Assembly (NCBI GenBank): GCA_964474655.1
Contig: CAYYTU010000032.1
Coordinates: forward strand, 1 to 33,215
Reading direction: 5' to 3'
DNA: 33,215 nucleotides
Origin: CAYYTU01 sp964474655
GTDB taxonomy: Bacteria > Chloroflexota > Anaerolineae > B4-G1
This document shows, one piece after another, positions 23,156-31,015 of the stretch; the stretch's first letter is position 1; the number at the start of each line of letters is the position of its first letter. The position numbers and the translations under genes are program-made. The notes beneath the pieces were generated by a model that saw only the letters and a program-made list of their open reading frames with translations, was not told where the DNA came from and searched no databases.

Positions 23156-24364
23156 ATGGAATTTGAAAACGTGATGTCCTTGACCCTGATTGAATTGGGC
23201 GTAATTATCTTTGGTCTTTCGATCGTCGCTCGGTTGGCGAGTAAGCTGGGCGTGTCGGCAATTCCGCTCTATCTGATGGCTGGGTTGGCCGTGGGTAACA
23301 ATAGTTTGATCCCGCTGAATCTCTGTGAGGATTTCGTCCGTCTGGGAGCTGAGATCGGCGTAATTCTGTTGCTCTTCACGATGGGGTTGGAGTATTCGAG
23401 TGAGCGCCTGAAGCGAAATATGAGGCACGCGCTCTCGTCCAGCGTCATCGATTTCGTGCTTAACTTCCCGCCCGGTTTCCTGGTCGGCTTGCTCCTGGGC
23501 TGGAGCGTTCTGGCCTCTGTGCTCCTGGGGGGCATCACTTACATCTCTTCCTCCGGCATCATCGCCAAACTTTTGACCGATTTGGGCTGGATGGATAACA
23601 AGGAGACCTCTACTGTGCTTTCTATCCTGGTGCTGGAAGACATCGCCATGGCCCTCTTTTTGCCGCTGGTTACTATCTTTCTGATTGGACAGGGCGTGCT
23701 CTCCAGTCTCTTCTCTATCTTGATCGCGGTCATCGCTGGGGGCGGGATGTTCTTCGTCGCTATGCGCTACGGTGAGCAATTGAGTGGCCTCATCGCGCAT
23801 TCCTCCGACGAGATCGTTCTTTTGACCACGTTGGGGCTGGCCTTGCTCGTGGCCGGTATCTCTGATCGTTTGCAGCTCTCGGCGGCGGTGGGCGCCTTTA
23901 TGGTGGGCATCACTCTTTCTGGGCCGGTGGCGGAGCGGGCGCATGAGCTGATGCATCCTTTGACCGATTGGTTTGCCGCTATCTTCTTTCTCTTTTTCGG
24001 CCTGGGCATTGAGCTCAACACCATCCCGCCGGTGATCCTTCCCGCGTTGATACTGGTGGTGGTGACGGCTCTTACCAAGATCGTAACCGCCTGGTGGTCC
24101 ACCCAGCGGTTGGATCTGAGGTCTTCCAGTCGCCTGCGGGCCGGCGTCACGCTAATCGCGCGGGGGGAGTTCTCTCTGGTGATCGCAGGTCTGGGGCTTG
24201 GAACCGGTTTGACGCCTCAACTGGGCTCACTGACAGCCGCTTACGTCCTCTTCTCCGTCTTGCTCGGGACGCTCTTGACGCGCGCTATTGAGCCCTCGCC
24301 GGCCTCAGAGACAGAGAGCAGGCCGCTCACGCCTTCTGCCAAGACTCACCCCATATCCCACTGA
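23156..24364 (+). CDS. CPA2-family cation/proton antiporter, membrane domain
   Basis: An integral membrane protein of 402 residues with about 11-13 hydrophobic segments, typical of the Na+/H+ exchanger domain of the CPA2 (KefB/NapA-like) family. Family motifs are visible: LLLFTMGLEYS, the ISSSGIIAKLL loop, VLEDIAMALFLP with the conserved membrane aspartate, GAFMVGITLSG, FFLFFGLGIEL and RGEFSLVIAGLG. It exchanges a monovalent cation for protons across the inner membrane. It lacks the TrkA-N/C regulatory domains of Kef proteins, and no separate TrkA subunit is nearby. ATG 23156 is chosen because GAGG lies 6 bases upstream; TTG 23144 overlaps that site. The structured leader and terminator just upstream suggest regulation by attenuation. 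The cation is not predictable. Confidence 0.9.
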   Translation: MEFENVMSLTLIELGVIIFGLSIVARLASKLGVSAIPLYLMAGLAVGNNSLIPLNLCEDFVRLGAEIGVILLLFTMGLEYSSERLKRNMRHALSSSVIDFVLNFPPGFLVGLLLGWSVLASVLLGGITYISSSGIIAKLLTDLGWMDNKETSTVLSILVLEDIAMALFLPLVTIFLIGQGVLSSLFSILIAVIAGGGMFFVAMRYGEQLSGLIAHSSDEIVLLTTLGLALLVAGISDRLQLSAAVGAFMVGITLSGPVAERAHELMHPLTDWFAAIFFLFFGLGIELNTIPPVILPALILVVVTALTKIVTAWWSTQRLDLRSSSRLRAGVTLIARGEFSLVIAGLGLGTGLTPQLGSLTAAYVLFSVLLGTLLTRAIEPSPASETESRPLTPSAKTHPISH

Positions 24365-24410
24365 TGCTTTATCCCTCTGGCGCTCGACTAGACCATTGTT
24401 TCATAAATTT

Positions 24411-24645
24411 TTAGGGTATACCTTGCTCAGGCACAAAATCGTTGAGAGCATCAAGGCGCTTCTTCAAGCCCTCTGCGGTGAACTTCCAATCAAAGGGGCG
24501 TGCTGTTTCTTGGTAATAGTCTTGGAAGTCGAGCAAGCGTTTGGTTAACGCTTCCTGGCCCGCTACATCCATCGGCGTCAGCACTTTGCGCTGCACGATC
24601 GAAAAATAGATTTCGATTTGAGAGACTTCTGCATAAAAGTTCCTT
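24411..24645 (-). pseudogene. IS630-family transposase, C-terminal remnant
   Basis: Reading the minus strand, the frame gives QIEIYFSIVQRKVLTP, then LLDFQDYYQ and ARPFDWKFT before a stop at 24411. These are the conserved C-terminal motifs of IS630-type DDE transposases, including the last catalytic Glu region. About 75 residues remain of the usual ~350. Upstream the sequence diverges at about 24645, and no ORF for the catalytic core or terminal inverted repeats can be seen. It is a dead fragment, unrelated to the 163-bp MITE. Confidence 0.75.
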
Positions 24646-24651
24646 CACAAT

Positions 24652-25035
24652 CTAATACGACCACAGTAAACGGCTGGGTGACGCTTTAAGGTCGGGGCGT
24701 CCAACCCGGTGTGCAACGACAACGCAGGCAATGTAGACCGTACATCGCGACAGCAGATACTGGGCTACCTCCTCGTAGTCCCGAATCAGCACCCGGCAGA
24801 AGTTAGCGTAGCGCAGCCAGGCCATCAGGTGCTTTGGGTTGTGATGGACGGTGCGACGCAACACGTTGTAGGCTTGGCGCAGTCGATTGGGCAGACAGAG
24901 GTAGACCTGAACCAGCTTGAGGGCCACATCCCCAGCATGCCGTCGACGCTCGAAGATGTAACGGTATTGGCGACGGGCCTCTTGGTATTTCTCTTGAGCG
25001 TAATAGATGTCGCCCAGCCGTTCTCGAGTTGCCAT
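24652..25035 (-). pseudogene. TPR-repeat protein fragment
   Basis: A 127-residue minus-strand frame starts with a TPR-like helix pair (RERLGDIYYAQEKYQEARRQY). A further helical stretch follows with NPKHLMAWLRYANFC and DYEEVAQYLL. The frame is open another ~28 codons upstream (including PGFDALRQQIEREPND) to an in-frame stop near 25120 without a good start codon or Shine-Dalgarno. The end (VGRPDLKASPSRLLWSY) looks unlike a TPR and abuts the transposase remnant. I read it as the truncated middle of a larger TPR protein; a small functional TPR protein starting at 25035 is the alternative. Confidence 0.5.
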
Positions 25036-25315
25036 ATCGTTTGGCTCTCGTTCGATCTGTTGTCGTAACGCGTCGAAGCCTGGGAAGCCGCTGGAACAAT
25101 CAATCCAGTGAGATCAATTGGCGCTTTAAGACTGAAGACACACGCATTAAATTGGCTCAACTCTATCCATCAATTGATGCTTGACAGAACACTAGTCAGC
25201 CATCAGTTAATATGTAACCATTACCGACAATTGCATATGAAAGGTGAAAGCGCTTAGAATTCCGAAGTTTACAGGATAGCCTCTTCAACCAGAAGCGGAT
25301 ACACTAAGCCGTTAT

Positions 25316-25909
25316 GTGGTGCTGATGGACCTCAAAACGCCGGGGAGAGATGTAAGTGATCGCCTTGACCAGATTCAAAGAGAAGAGTCTGGTGGAAAAC
25401 GCAATGGAGGCCGGGGCTATCGGGGATCTGCTGAAAAACGTCTCGGCGGACGAACTGGCGGATGCCATCCGCGACGCGCACGCGGGCGAACCGACGCTGG
25501 CGCCCAAGGCAGCTCAAGCCTTGATCCAGACCACTCGTGCCGACAATAAGCCCCCGATCTGGGCCTCGATCTGACCGAGCGAGAGCACGAAGTACTGACG
25601 TTGATGACCAGTAACCGTTCAGGTAGCGGTCGATATAACCGCCGAGAACGCAGAGAGCGCAGAGAAACTGAAGGAAAAGATTTGTCAAGCTGATCAAAAT
25701 ATTGAAAAATAGCCTGTCTCAGCGATCTCTGCGCCCTCCGCGGTGAAAAAAAGCATAACCATCTGAACGGTTACGATGACCAGAGGGCTGAGCAACCCAG
25801 ATATCGCCGAGCAGCTGATGATCAGCCACTCCACCGTCAAGTTTCAAGTCAGCAACGTCCTCGCACCAAGGCCACAGCCTTAGCCCTGCAACACAACCTG
25901 GTGGAGTAG
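25316..25909 (+). pseudogene. NarL/LuxR-type response regulator, broken by a MITE and deletions
   Basis: Pieces of one regulator lie in order. VVLMDLKTPG comes from the phospho-acceptor strand. After a deletion and frame change comes the receiver's end (VIALTRFKEKSL, AGAIGDLLKNVSADELADAIR, LAPKAAQALI). After another frame change comes DLTEREHEVLTLMT from the LuxR helix-turn-helix. The 164-bp MITE interrupts here, then RGLSNPDIAEQL and STVKFQVSN continue. After a small deletion, TALALQHNLVE ends at a stop at 25907-25909. Removing the MITE and one 8-bp duplication rejoins the helix-turn-helix in frame. The N-terminal receiver half, including the acidic pocket, is absent. The multiple lesions make it a clear pseudogene. 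Confidence 0.85.
25611..25774. mobile_element. 164-bp MITE, copy 2, inserted in a regulator pseudogene
   Basis: It has the same terminal repeats as the copy at 5126-5288 and differs by three substitutions and one extra A. The 8-bp target duplication GATGACCA is exact at 25603-25610 and 25775-25782. The near identity of the copies points to recent movement or ongoing mobilisation by an IS66-type transposase located outside this window. Confidence 0.88.
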
Positions 25910-27175
25910 TCAGCCATCAGCGGAGCTACCGTCGCTTTCCGCCGCCGCCCGCCCGGCCACCCAGCCGGTGGAGAAGGCAGCTTGCAGATTATAGCCCCCG
26001 GTCTCCCCGTCAATATCGAGCACCTCCCCGGCAAAGTAGAGCCCCTCGACCACGCGCGAGGCCATCGTGTGTGGATCGACCTCGCCGGTGTCCACGCCGC
26101 CGGCGGTGACGATCGCCTCCTCGAAGCCGCGGTAACCGGTCACCTGCAAACGGAAGTCCTTCAGCCAGGTCCGCAGCCGCGTCCGCTCCTCGGACATGAT
26201 CTGGTGAGCCACCTTGTGCGCCGGAATGCCGGTCAGGTCGACGCAAACCGGGATCAGCTTGCTGGGCAGCAACCCCTTGAGCAGCGTGCGAAAGTGGCGC
26301 TTGCCGTGCGCGTCGATGTCGCGCAGCAGCCGCTCATCCAGCGTGGCGTGATCGAGCGCCGGCTTCAAGTCGATGGAAAGCGTCACACGCCTGCCCGCCC
26401 GCAGCGCATCCACGACTCCGCGGCTCAGCGTCAGGATTATGGGGCCGGAGACGCCAAAATGAGTGAACAACATCTCCCCGAAGGCCTCGGCCTCCTTGCC
26501 GCCATCCACCCAGACCGAGACGTTGACGTTGCGCAAACTCAGCCTCTGCAATCGTAAGGCCACCTCTCCAGCCGTCTCCAGCGGGACCAGCGCCGGTCGG
26601 ACGGGTACGATGGTATGGCCCACGGCCTCGGCCAGCCGATAGCCGTCGCCGGTCGAGCCCGTGGCCGGATAGGAGGCGCCGCCGGTGGCAATGATGATCG
26701 CGTCGGCGTGGAGCGTGCGCCCATCCTGCACCCGGACGCCGGTCACGCGCTCGCTATCTGCGATCAGGGCCTTCACCGCCGCTCCCGTCTGCAGGGTCAC
26801 ACCCCGCGCCTCGATCCAATTCACCAGCGCCTCCACCACGTCCCGCGCCCGCTCGCTGACCGGGAAGACACGCCCGCCGCGCTGAACCTCAGTCGGCACG
26901 CCTAACCGCTCGAAGAAGGCCCGCAAGTCGTCGCTGTAGAACGCGTAGAACGCGGGGCGCAGGAAGTAGCCGTTGGGCTCGTAATGCTTGAGCGCCTCGC
27001 GTCGCGGATCGGTCATCGTCAGGTTGCAACGTCCCTGGCCCGTGATGCGGAGCTTGATCGCAGGCCGATCCATCTTCTCCAGCAGCCGGGTCTCAGCGCC
27101 GGCCGCGGCCGCCTGTCCAGCGGCCATCAGCCCAGCCGGCCCGGCGCCGACGACGATCACTCGACGCGCCGACAT
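25910..27175 (-). CDS. BaiN/HI0933-family FAD-dependent oxidoreductase
   Basis: A 421-residue flavoprotein. The N-terminal dinucleotide-binding motif GAGPAG (10-15) is followed by the family-specific GQGRCNLT segment. The middle holds IIATGGASYPATGSTGDGY. The C-terminal FAD-contact region reads TAGGVDTGEVDP, then LYFAGEVLDIDGETGGYNLQAAFSTG. These are the signatures of the YhiN/HI0933/BaiN group, widespread enzymes of poorly defined substrate. ATG 27175 is preferred: a GGCGGGG site precedes it, whereas the in-frame GTG at 27196 overlaps the end of rpe. It is the last gene of the minus-strand run and ends directly against the regulator pseudogene. Naming it BaiN (bile acid reductase) would overstate what is known. 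Confidence 0.9.
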   Translation of the reverse strand: MSARRVIVVGAGPAGLMAAGQAAAAGAETRLLEKMDRPAIKLRITGQGRCNLTMTDPRREALKHYEPNGYFLRPAFYAFYSDDLRAFFERLGVPTEVQRGGRVFPVSERARDVVEALVNWIEARGVTLQTGAAVKALIADSERVTGVRVQDGRTLHADAIIIATGGASYPATGSTGDGYRLAEAVGHTIVPVRPALVPLETAGEVALRLQRLSLRNVNVSVWVDGGKEAEAFGEMLFTHFGVSGPIILTLSRGVVDALRAGRRVTLSIDLKPALDHATLDERLLRDIDAHGKRHFRTLLKGLLPSKLIPVCVDLTGIPAHKVAHQIMSEERTRLRTWLKDFRLQVTGYRGFEEAIVTAGGVDTGEVDPHTMASRVVEGLYFAGEVLDIDGETGGYNLQAAFSTGWVAGRAAAESDGSSADG

Positions 27176-27192
27176 CGTATCCCCGCCCGTCA

Positions 27193-27849
27193 TCACGAGG
27201 CGCTGGCCCGCAAGGCGGCGATATTCTCGGCCACAGAGGCCTCGTCATTGTAGATGCCGGACCCAGAGATCAGCACCGTGGCCCCGGCCTCGGCCACCAA
27301 CGGTGCCGTCGTCAGATCGATCCCCCCATCGACGGCGATGGGAATCTCCAACCCACGCTCGCCCAGCATCCGCCGCAGCCTCCTGATCTTATCGAGCTGG
27401 CTTCGGAGGAAGGCCTGCCCTCCCCAGCCCGGATTGACGGTCATCACCTGGACCAGGTCTGCAAGCGCCAACACCTCCTCAATGGCGCTGAGCGGGGTGC
27501 CGGGGTTGAGCGTCACGCCGGCCTCGACGCCCAGCTCGCGGATTGACTGGAGCGTGCGGTGGAGGTGCAGACACGCCTCCTGATGGACGATCAAACGGTC
27601 CGCCCCGGCCGCGGCGAAAGTCTCCAGGTGACGCTCCGGCTCTACGATCATCAGATGGACGTCCAGCGGCACGCTCACCAGCGAGCGCAGCGCCTCCACG
27701 ATACCCGGCCCGAAGGTGATGACCGGCACGAACCGCCCGTCCATCACGTCGATCTGAATCACGTCGGCTCCCCCGGCCTCGGCCTCCTGGGCCTGTTCGC
27801 CCAGGCGGGCGAAGTCGGCCGAAAGGATCGACGCCTCAATCACGATCAT
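27193..27849 (-). CDS. rpe: ribulose-phosphate 3-epimerase
   Basis: Interconverts ribulose 5-phosphate and xylulose 5-phosphate in the pentose phosphate pathway. The 218-residue TIM-barrel protein is full length. Catalytic and metal-site motifs are all present: DVMDGRFVP (34-42), HLM (65-67), VNPGWGGQ (138-145) and the phosphate-binding VDGGI (173-177) with the late ISGSGIY loop. Its start codon directly abuts the stop of rpiA, and its ribosome site (GGAGG) lies inside the end of that gene, so translation is coupled. The downstream flavoprotein gene follows at once. Confidence 0.97.
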   Translation of the reverse strand: MIVIEASILSADFARLGEQAQEAEAGGADVIQIDVMDGRFVPVITFGPGIVEALRSLVSVPLDVHLMIVEPERHLETFAAAGADRLIVHQEACLHLHRTLQSIRELGVEAGVTLNPGTPLSAIEEVLALADLVQVMTVNPGWGGQAFLRSQLDKIRRLRRMLGERGLEIPIAVDGGIDLTTAPLVAEAGATVLISGSGIYNDEASVAENIAALRASAS

Positions 27850-28545
27850 CTAATCCTCCTCCCTGATGCGGTGACGGATGCCCTGCTCGGTTCCGATGAT
27901 CACGTCGGTCGCCAGGCCCAGAAAGAAGCCATGCTCCACGATACCGGCCCGCCGATTGAGAGAATCGGCCAGAGGAGATGGGTCCGCGACCGGGCCAAAG
28001 TCGCAATCCAGGATGAAATTCCCCTGATCGGTGAGGAATAGGCTCCCGTCATCATTCTCTCGCCGGTTCACTTCCGCCCCCAAAGATTCCAGATAGGCGA
28101 CCTGGGAACGCCAGCCGAAGGGCGTCACCTCCACCGGCACTGCCCATTGGGTGCCCAGATTGGGCGAGAGCTTCGTCTCGTCCACCACGATGATCTCCCG
28201 CTGGCTGGCCTGGGCCACGATCTTCTCGCGCAGAAGCGCCCCGCCGCCCCCTTTGATCAAGTTCAACCCATCATCGACCTCATCGGCACCGTCGATGGTC
28301 AGGTCGATGAGCGGGTGCTCCTCCAGCGTGGTCAGCGGGATGCCGAGCCCGCGGGCATCCTCTTCCACCTGGGTGGAACAGGGGATGCCCAGAACGTCGT
28401 GCAGCCCGCCCCCTTCCAGCAGTCGGGCAATGCGGCGCAGGGCGAAGATGGTGGTGCTGCCGTGTCCCAAGCCCACGATCATACCGGACGTCACAAAGTC
28501 GACCGCGCGCTCCGCGGCTTGCCGCTTCAGGTCTGAAATGTTCAC
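27850..28545 (-). CDS. rpiA: ribose-5-phosphate isomerase A
   Basis: Interconverts ribose 5-phosphate and ribulose 5-phosphate. The 231-residue protein has the family motifs GLGHGST (25-31), TIDGADEVD (83-91) and KGGGGALLREK (98-108), the last containing the active-site lysine. The GTG at 28545 is chosen because AAGGAG lies 5 bases upstream; an apparently longer frame to 28926 runs antisense-like through the glucokinase gene and is not real. It lies 2 bases after the glucokinase stop and abuts rpe. The Thr of the usual GLGTGST is His here, a modest deviation near the phosphate-binding site. Confidence 0.96.
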   Translation of the reverse strand: MNISDLKRQAAERAVDFVTSGMIVGLGHGSTTIFALRRIARLLEGGGLHDVLGIPCSTQVEEDARGLGIPLTTLEEHPLIDLTIDGADEVDDGLNLIKGGGGALLREKIVAQASQREIIVVDETKLSPNLGTQWAVPVEVTPFGWRSQVAYLESLGAEVNRRENDDGSLFLTDQGNFILDCDFGPVADPSPLADSLNRRAGIVEHGFFLGLATDVIIGTEQGIRHRIREED

Positions 28546-28547
28546 GG

Positions 28548-29564
28548 TCACTCCTTGGTCTGTTGAAGGTGACTGTCGGGCTGCAGGCCCAGTCCGTAGC
28601 AGGCAGCGCCCAGCAGAGCCACCTCCGGGTTGAGAATCACGCGCACCGGGACCCGCGCCAGCAGGTCGGCGTGCCGCCCCTTGCTGCGGAACGCCTCCAG
28701 GAACGGCCCTTCCTCCAGAGCCGGCAGGATGCGCGGCGGGATGCCGCCGCCCAGGTAGACGCCGCCGGTGGCCATCACTTTGAGCGCCAGGTTGCCGGCC
28801 TCGGCCCCCAGGACGGCGAGGAAGGTATCCAGGGTCAGGGTGCAGAGCTCGCTCTTTTCCTCCAGAGCGGCGTTGACGATGACGGGCGTGGGGTCGTCGG
28901 CCTCGGCCAGCGCCTCGGCCAGCCAACCCGGTTCCTCGGCGTAGGCGCCGCCCTTGAAGTAGGTGTAGATGTTGGGAATGCCCATCCCAGAGCAGATGCG
29001 CTCGTAACTGACGTGCTCGAAGCGGGCCCAGAGGTAGCGCAACAGCTGGATCTGTCGCGGCGTCACCGGACCGAAGTCGGTGTGGCCCCCCTCGGAGGCG
29101 TGCGGGCGGTAGCGCCGATCATCCTCATCCCAGGTGAGGAAAGCCTCTCCCAGACCCGTGCCCGGGGCGATGACAGCGATAGCCCCAGTGGGGTCGTGCT
29201 GCCCTTCGTAGAGCGTGTGCAGCTCATCGGGCTCCAGGAATGGCACGCCGTTGGCGGTGGCCGCCAGGTCGTTAAGCAGCACGACGGATGAGAAGTCGAG
29301 CGCCTCCCGGAGCTCGGCGGCGTCGACGTGCCACTGCAGATTGGTGATCTCGACCCGGTTCTCGATCACCGGGCCGGCGACGCCGAAACAGGCCCGCTCG
29401 ACCTCAGCATCGTGCTGGGCAAGAAACGCTTCCACAATGGCCTTCAGCCCACGGTAGTCCTTGCTGGGGAAGGTCGCCTCGGCCAAGGGGTCTCGCGGCC
29501 CTCGCTCCCCAGAAAAGACCGCCAGCTTCGTCTTCGTTCCTCCGACATCTCCTGCCAGTATCAT
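28548..29564 (-). CDS. glk: glucokinase
   Basis: Phosphorylates glucose with ATP to glucose 6-phosphate. The 338-residue protein belongs to the Glk (hexokinase-superfamily) type rather than the ROK repressor type: it lacks the ROK zinc cysteines and has the GDVGGTKTKLAVF phosphate loop, LLNDLAATANG with catalytic D99, APGTGLGEAF, and SEGGHTDFGP with a glucose-binding Glu. A late GGVYLGGGIPPR segment closes the ATP site. It lies between the flavoprotein reductase gene (13 bases upstream) and rpiA, linking glucose entry to the pentose phosphate genes in the same operon. Confidence 0.96.
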   Translation of the reverse strand: MILAGDVGGTKTKLAVFSGERGPRDPLAEATFPSKDYRGLKAIVEAFLAQHDAEVERACFGVAGPVIENRVEITNLQWHVDAAELREALDFSSVVLLNDLAATANGVPFLEPDELHTLYEGQHDPTGAIAVIAPGTGLGEAFLTWDEDDRRYRPHASEGGHTDFGPVTPRQIQLLRYLWARFEHVSYERICSGMGIPNIYTYFKGGAYAEEPGWLAEALAEADDPTPVIVNAALEEKSELCTLTLDTFLAVLGAEAGNLALKVMATGGVYLGGGIPPRILPALEEGPFLEAFRSKGRHADLLARVPVRVILNPEVALLGAACYGLGLQPDSHLQQTKE

Positions 29565-29577
29565 ACCACGCTCCTTA

Positions 29578-30810
29578 TTAGTTCAGAGCACTCAAGCTCA
29601 TCTCCTCATCGCGCAGCTGAGGCACCGCGTCGTCATAAGAGAGACGAGCCCTGATCAGCCTGGGGATCCACTTCCGATCGTCGCCCAGCCGCCCGACGGT
29701 CAACGCGCCGACCATCCTCCCCTGGTCGAAGTAGAAGAGATGGAAGTGGGAACTGTCGAGTTCACCGCGCATCATCGTCTGCTCCCAGGCCGTCAAGTCC
29801 CCCCAGACCTCGAAGCTGAAGTCGAACATATCGGAGAAGAAGTAAGGCAGAGCGGTATAGGGGTTCTCCTCGCCGGCCATATTGCCGCCGGCGCGTCGGC
29901 CCTGACGGCGAGCCACGTCCCAGTGTTCCACCCGCAGCCGCCGCTCGAAGGTCGGATCGGGCCAGGCGGCGATGTCGCCGGCGGCGTAGATGTCCGGATC
30001 GCTCGTCCGCAGATGTTCGTCCACGATAACCTCTTTCCGCTCGGTCAGCTCCAGCCCAGCGGATTCGGCCAGCGCGGTGTTGAGCCGGATGCCGACGCCC
30101 ATCACCACCAGATCGACCTCCAGCGTCTGGCCGCTATCAAGCATGGCCCGTTCGACCGTCCCGTCGCCCTCCAGCCGCTCCGGCTTGGTGCCGTCGAGGA
30201 TGCGCACACCCTGACGCTCGAACTTCTCGCGCAGGAAGGCGCTCAGATCCTCGGGCACGATGCGCTCCAAAAGGCGCGACTCGGGGAAGACCATCGTCAC
30301 GTCCACGCCGCTCTGCGTCAGCGAGGCCGCCACCTCGGAGCCGATGAAGCTCCCGCCCAGCACCAGGGCCTGCCCGGCCCCCGCGGCCGCCTCTCGGATG
30401 GCGTCGGCGTCCTCGATGGTGCGCAGCGTGAAGACGTTCTCCAGATCGGCACCGGGAAGCGGCAGGCGCCAGGCGTGCCCGCCGGTCGCCAGCAAGAGCT
30501 TCTCGTAGCCCAGCTCGCGTCCATCATCCAGCGTGACAGTGTGCGCTTCGGCGTCCAGCTCAGTCGCGCGAGCGCCCGTCATCACCGTGATCGCGTGCTC
30601 GTCGTACCACGCGTCGTCCTTGAGATAGACCGCGTCCAGTCCCTCCTCGCCCGTCAGGTAGCCCTTGGAGAGCGGCGGGCGCTCGTAGGGCATATGGGGC
30701 TCCTGGGTCACCAGCGCGACGGTCCCTTCCGTATCCACTTTGCGAATGCCTTGTGCGGCTCGCTGTCCGGCGAGTCCGCCTCCAATGATCACATACGTGT
30801 ACGTCGCCAT
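29578..30810 (-). CDS. FAD-dependent NAD(P)H oxidoreductase, ferredoxin-reductase type
   Basis: A 410-residue flavoprotein resembling the reductases of Rieske oxygenase systems. FAD-binding GGGLAG is at 10-15, the diagnostic PYERPPLSKGYL follows, then the NAD(P)H-binding motif LVLGGSFIGSEVAASL and the second FAD motif YAAGDIAAWPDP. ATG 30810 has AAAGGAGG 5 bases upstream; the in-frame TTG at 30837 precedes that site. No ferredoxin or oxygenase gene is nearby, so the electron acceptor is unknown, and a role in general redox balance is possible. It heads the run with glk, rpiA, rpe and the second flavoprotein. Confidence 0.92.
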   Translation of the reverse strand: MATYTYVIIGGGLAGQRAAQGIRKVDTEGTVALVTQEPHMPYERPPLSKGYLTGEEGLDAVYLKDDAWYDEHAITVMTGARATELDAEAHTVTLDDGRELGYEKLLLATGGHAWRLPLPGADLENVFTLRTIEDADAIREAAAGAGQALVLGGSFIGSEVAASLTQSGVDVTMVFPESRLLERIVPEDLSAFLREKFERQGVRILDGTKPERLEGDGTVERAMLDSGQTLEVDLVVMGVGIRLNTALAESAGLELTERKEVIVDEHLRTSDPDIYAAGDIAAWPDPTFERRLRVEHWDVARRQGRRAGGNMAGEENPYTALPYFFSDMFDFSFEVWGDLTAWEQTMMRGELDSSHFHLFYFDQGRMVGALTVGRLGDDRKWIPRLIRARLSYDDAVPQLRDEEMSLSALN

Positions 30811-30983
30811 CTGTTCCTCCTTTGCTTGGTCCGTCAAACGAAACCATAGGGCTCGCGCCCCACCTTATTGTACTGACAAATACGGATTGGGCAATGGAAC
30901 GAAGCGGGGAAATCGTAGCGGTTCCAAGGCCCTTCAGAAGCCACCAGAGGCGATCAAGTCGCAAGTTACAAGCCCGCTTGACG

Positions 30984-31002
30984 AAAAGCCCCTGGAGCTT
31001 TT
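30984..31002 (-). terminator. intrinsic terminator after the GH15 gene
   Basis: On the minus strand AAAAGCTCC folds with GGGGCTTTT around a short loop, ending in TTTT, 13 bases past the GH15 stop at 31016. The stem has A-T pairs at its base and a T-tract, fitting a modest terminator. It may work in both directions. Confidence 0.5.
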
Positions 31003-31015
31003 ACCCGTGCCCCGA

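Noticed and set aside
22955..23956. 333-codon minus-strand frame across the antiporter leader and 5' half of the gene
   Set aside because: It is highly polar, repetitive and domainless; the plus strand encodes a clear membrane protein.
25356..25574. A functional small 72-residue protein in the broken regulator
   Set aside because: The sequence is the C-terminal part of a NarL-type receiver with its continuation in other frames, so it is a pseudogene piece.
28546..28926. N-terminal extension of rpiA up to 28926
   Set aside because: The extra residues are Gly/Arg-rich out-of-frame translation of glucokinase; the GTG at 28545 has an AAGGAG site.
29461..30849. 462-codon plus-strand frame opposite the ferredoxin-reductase-type gene
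   Set aside because: It is antisense to a well-supported flavoprotein gene and has no recognisable domain.
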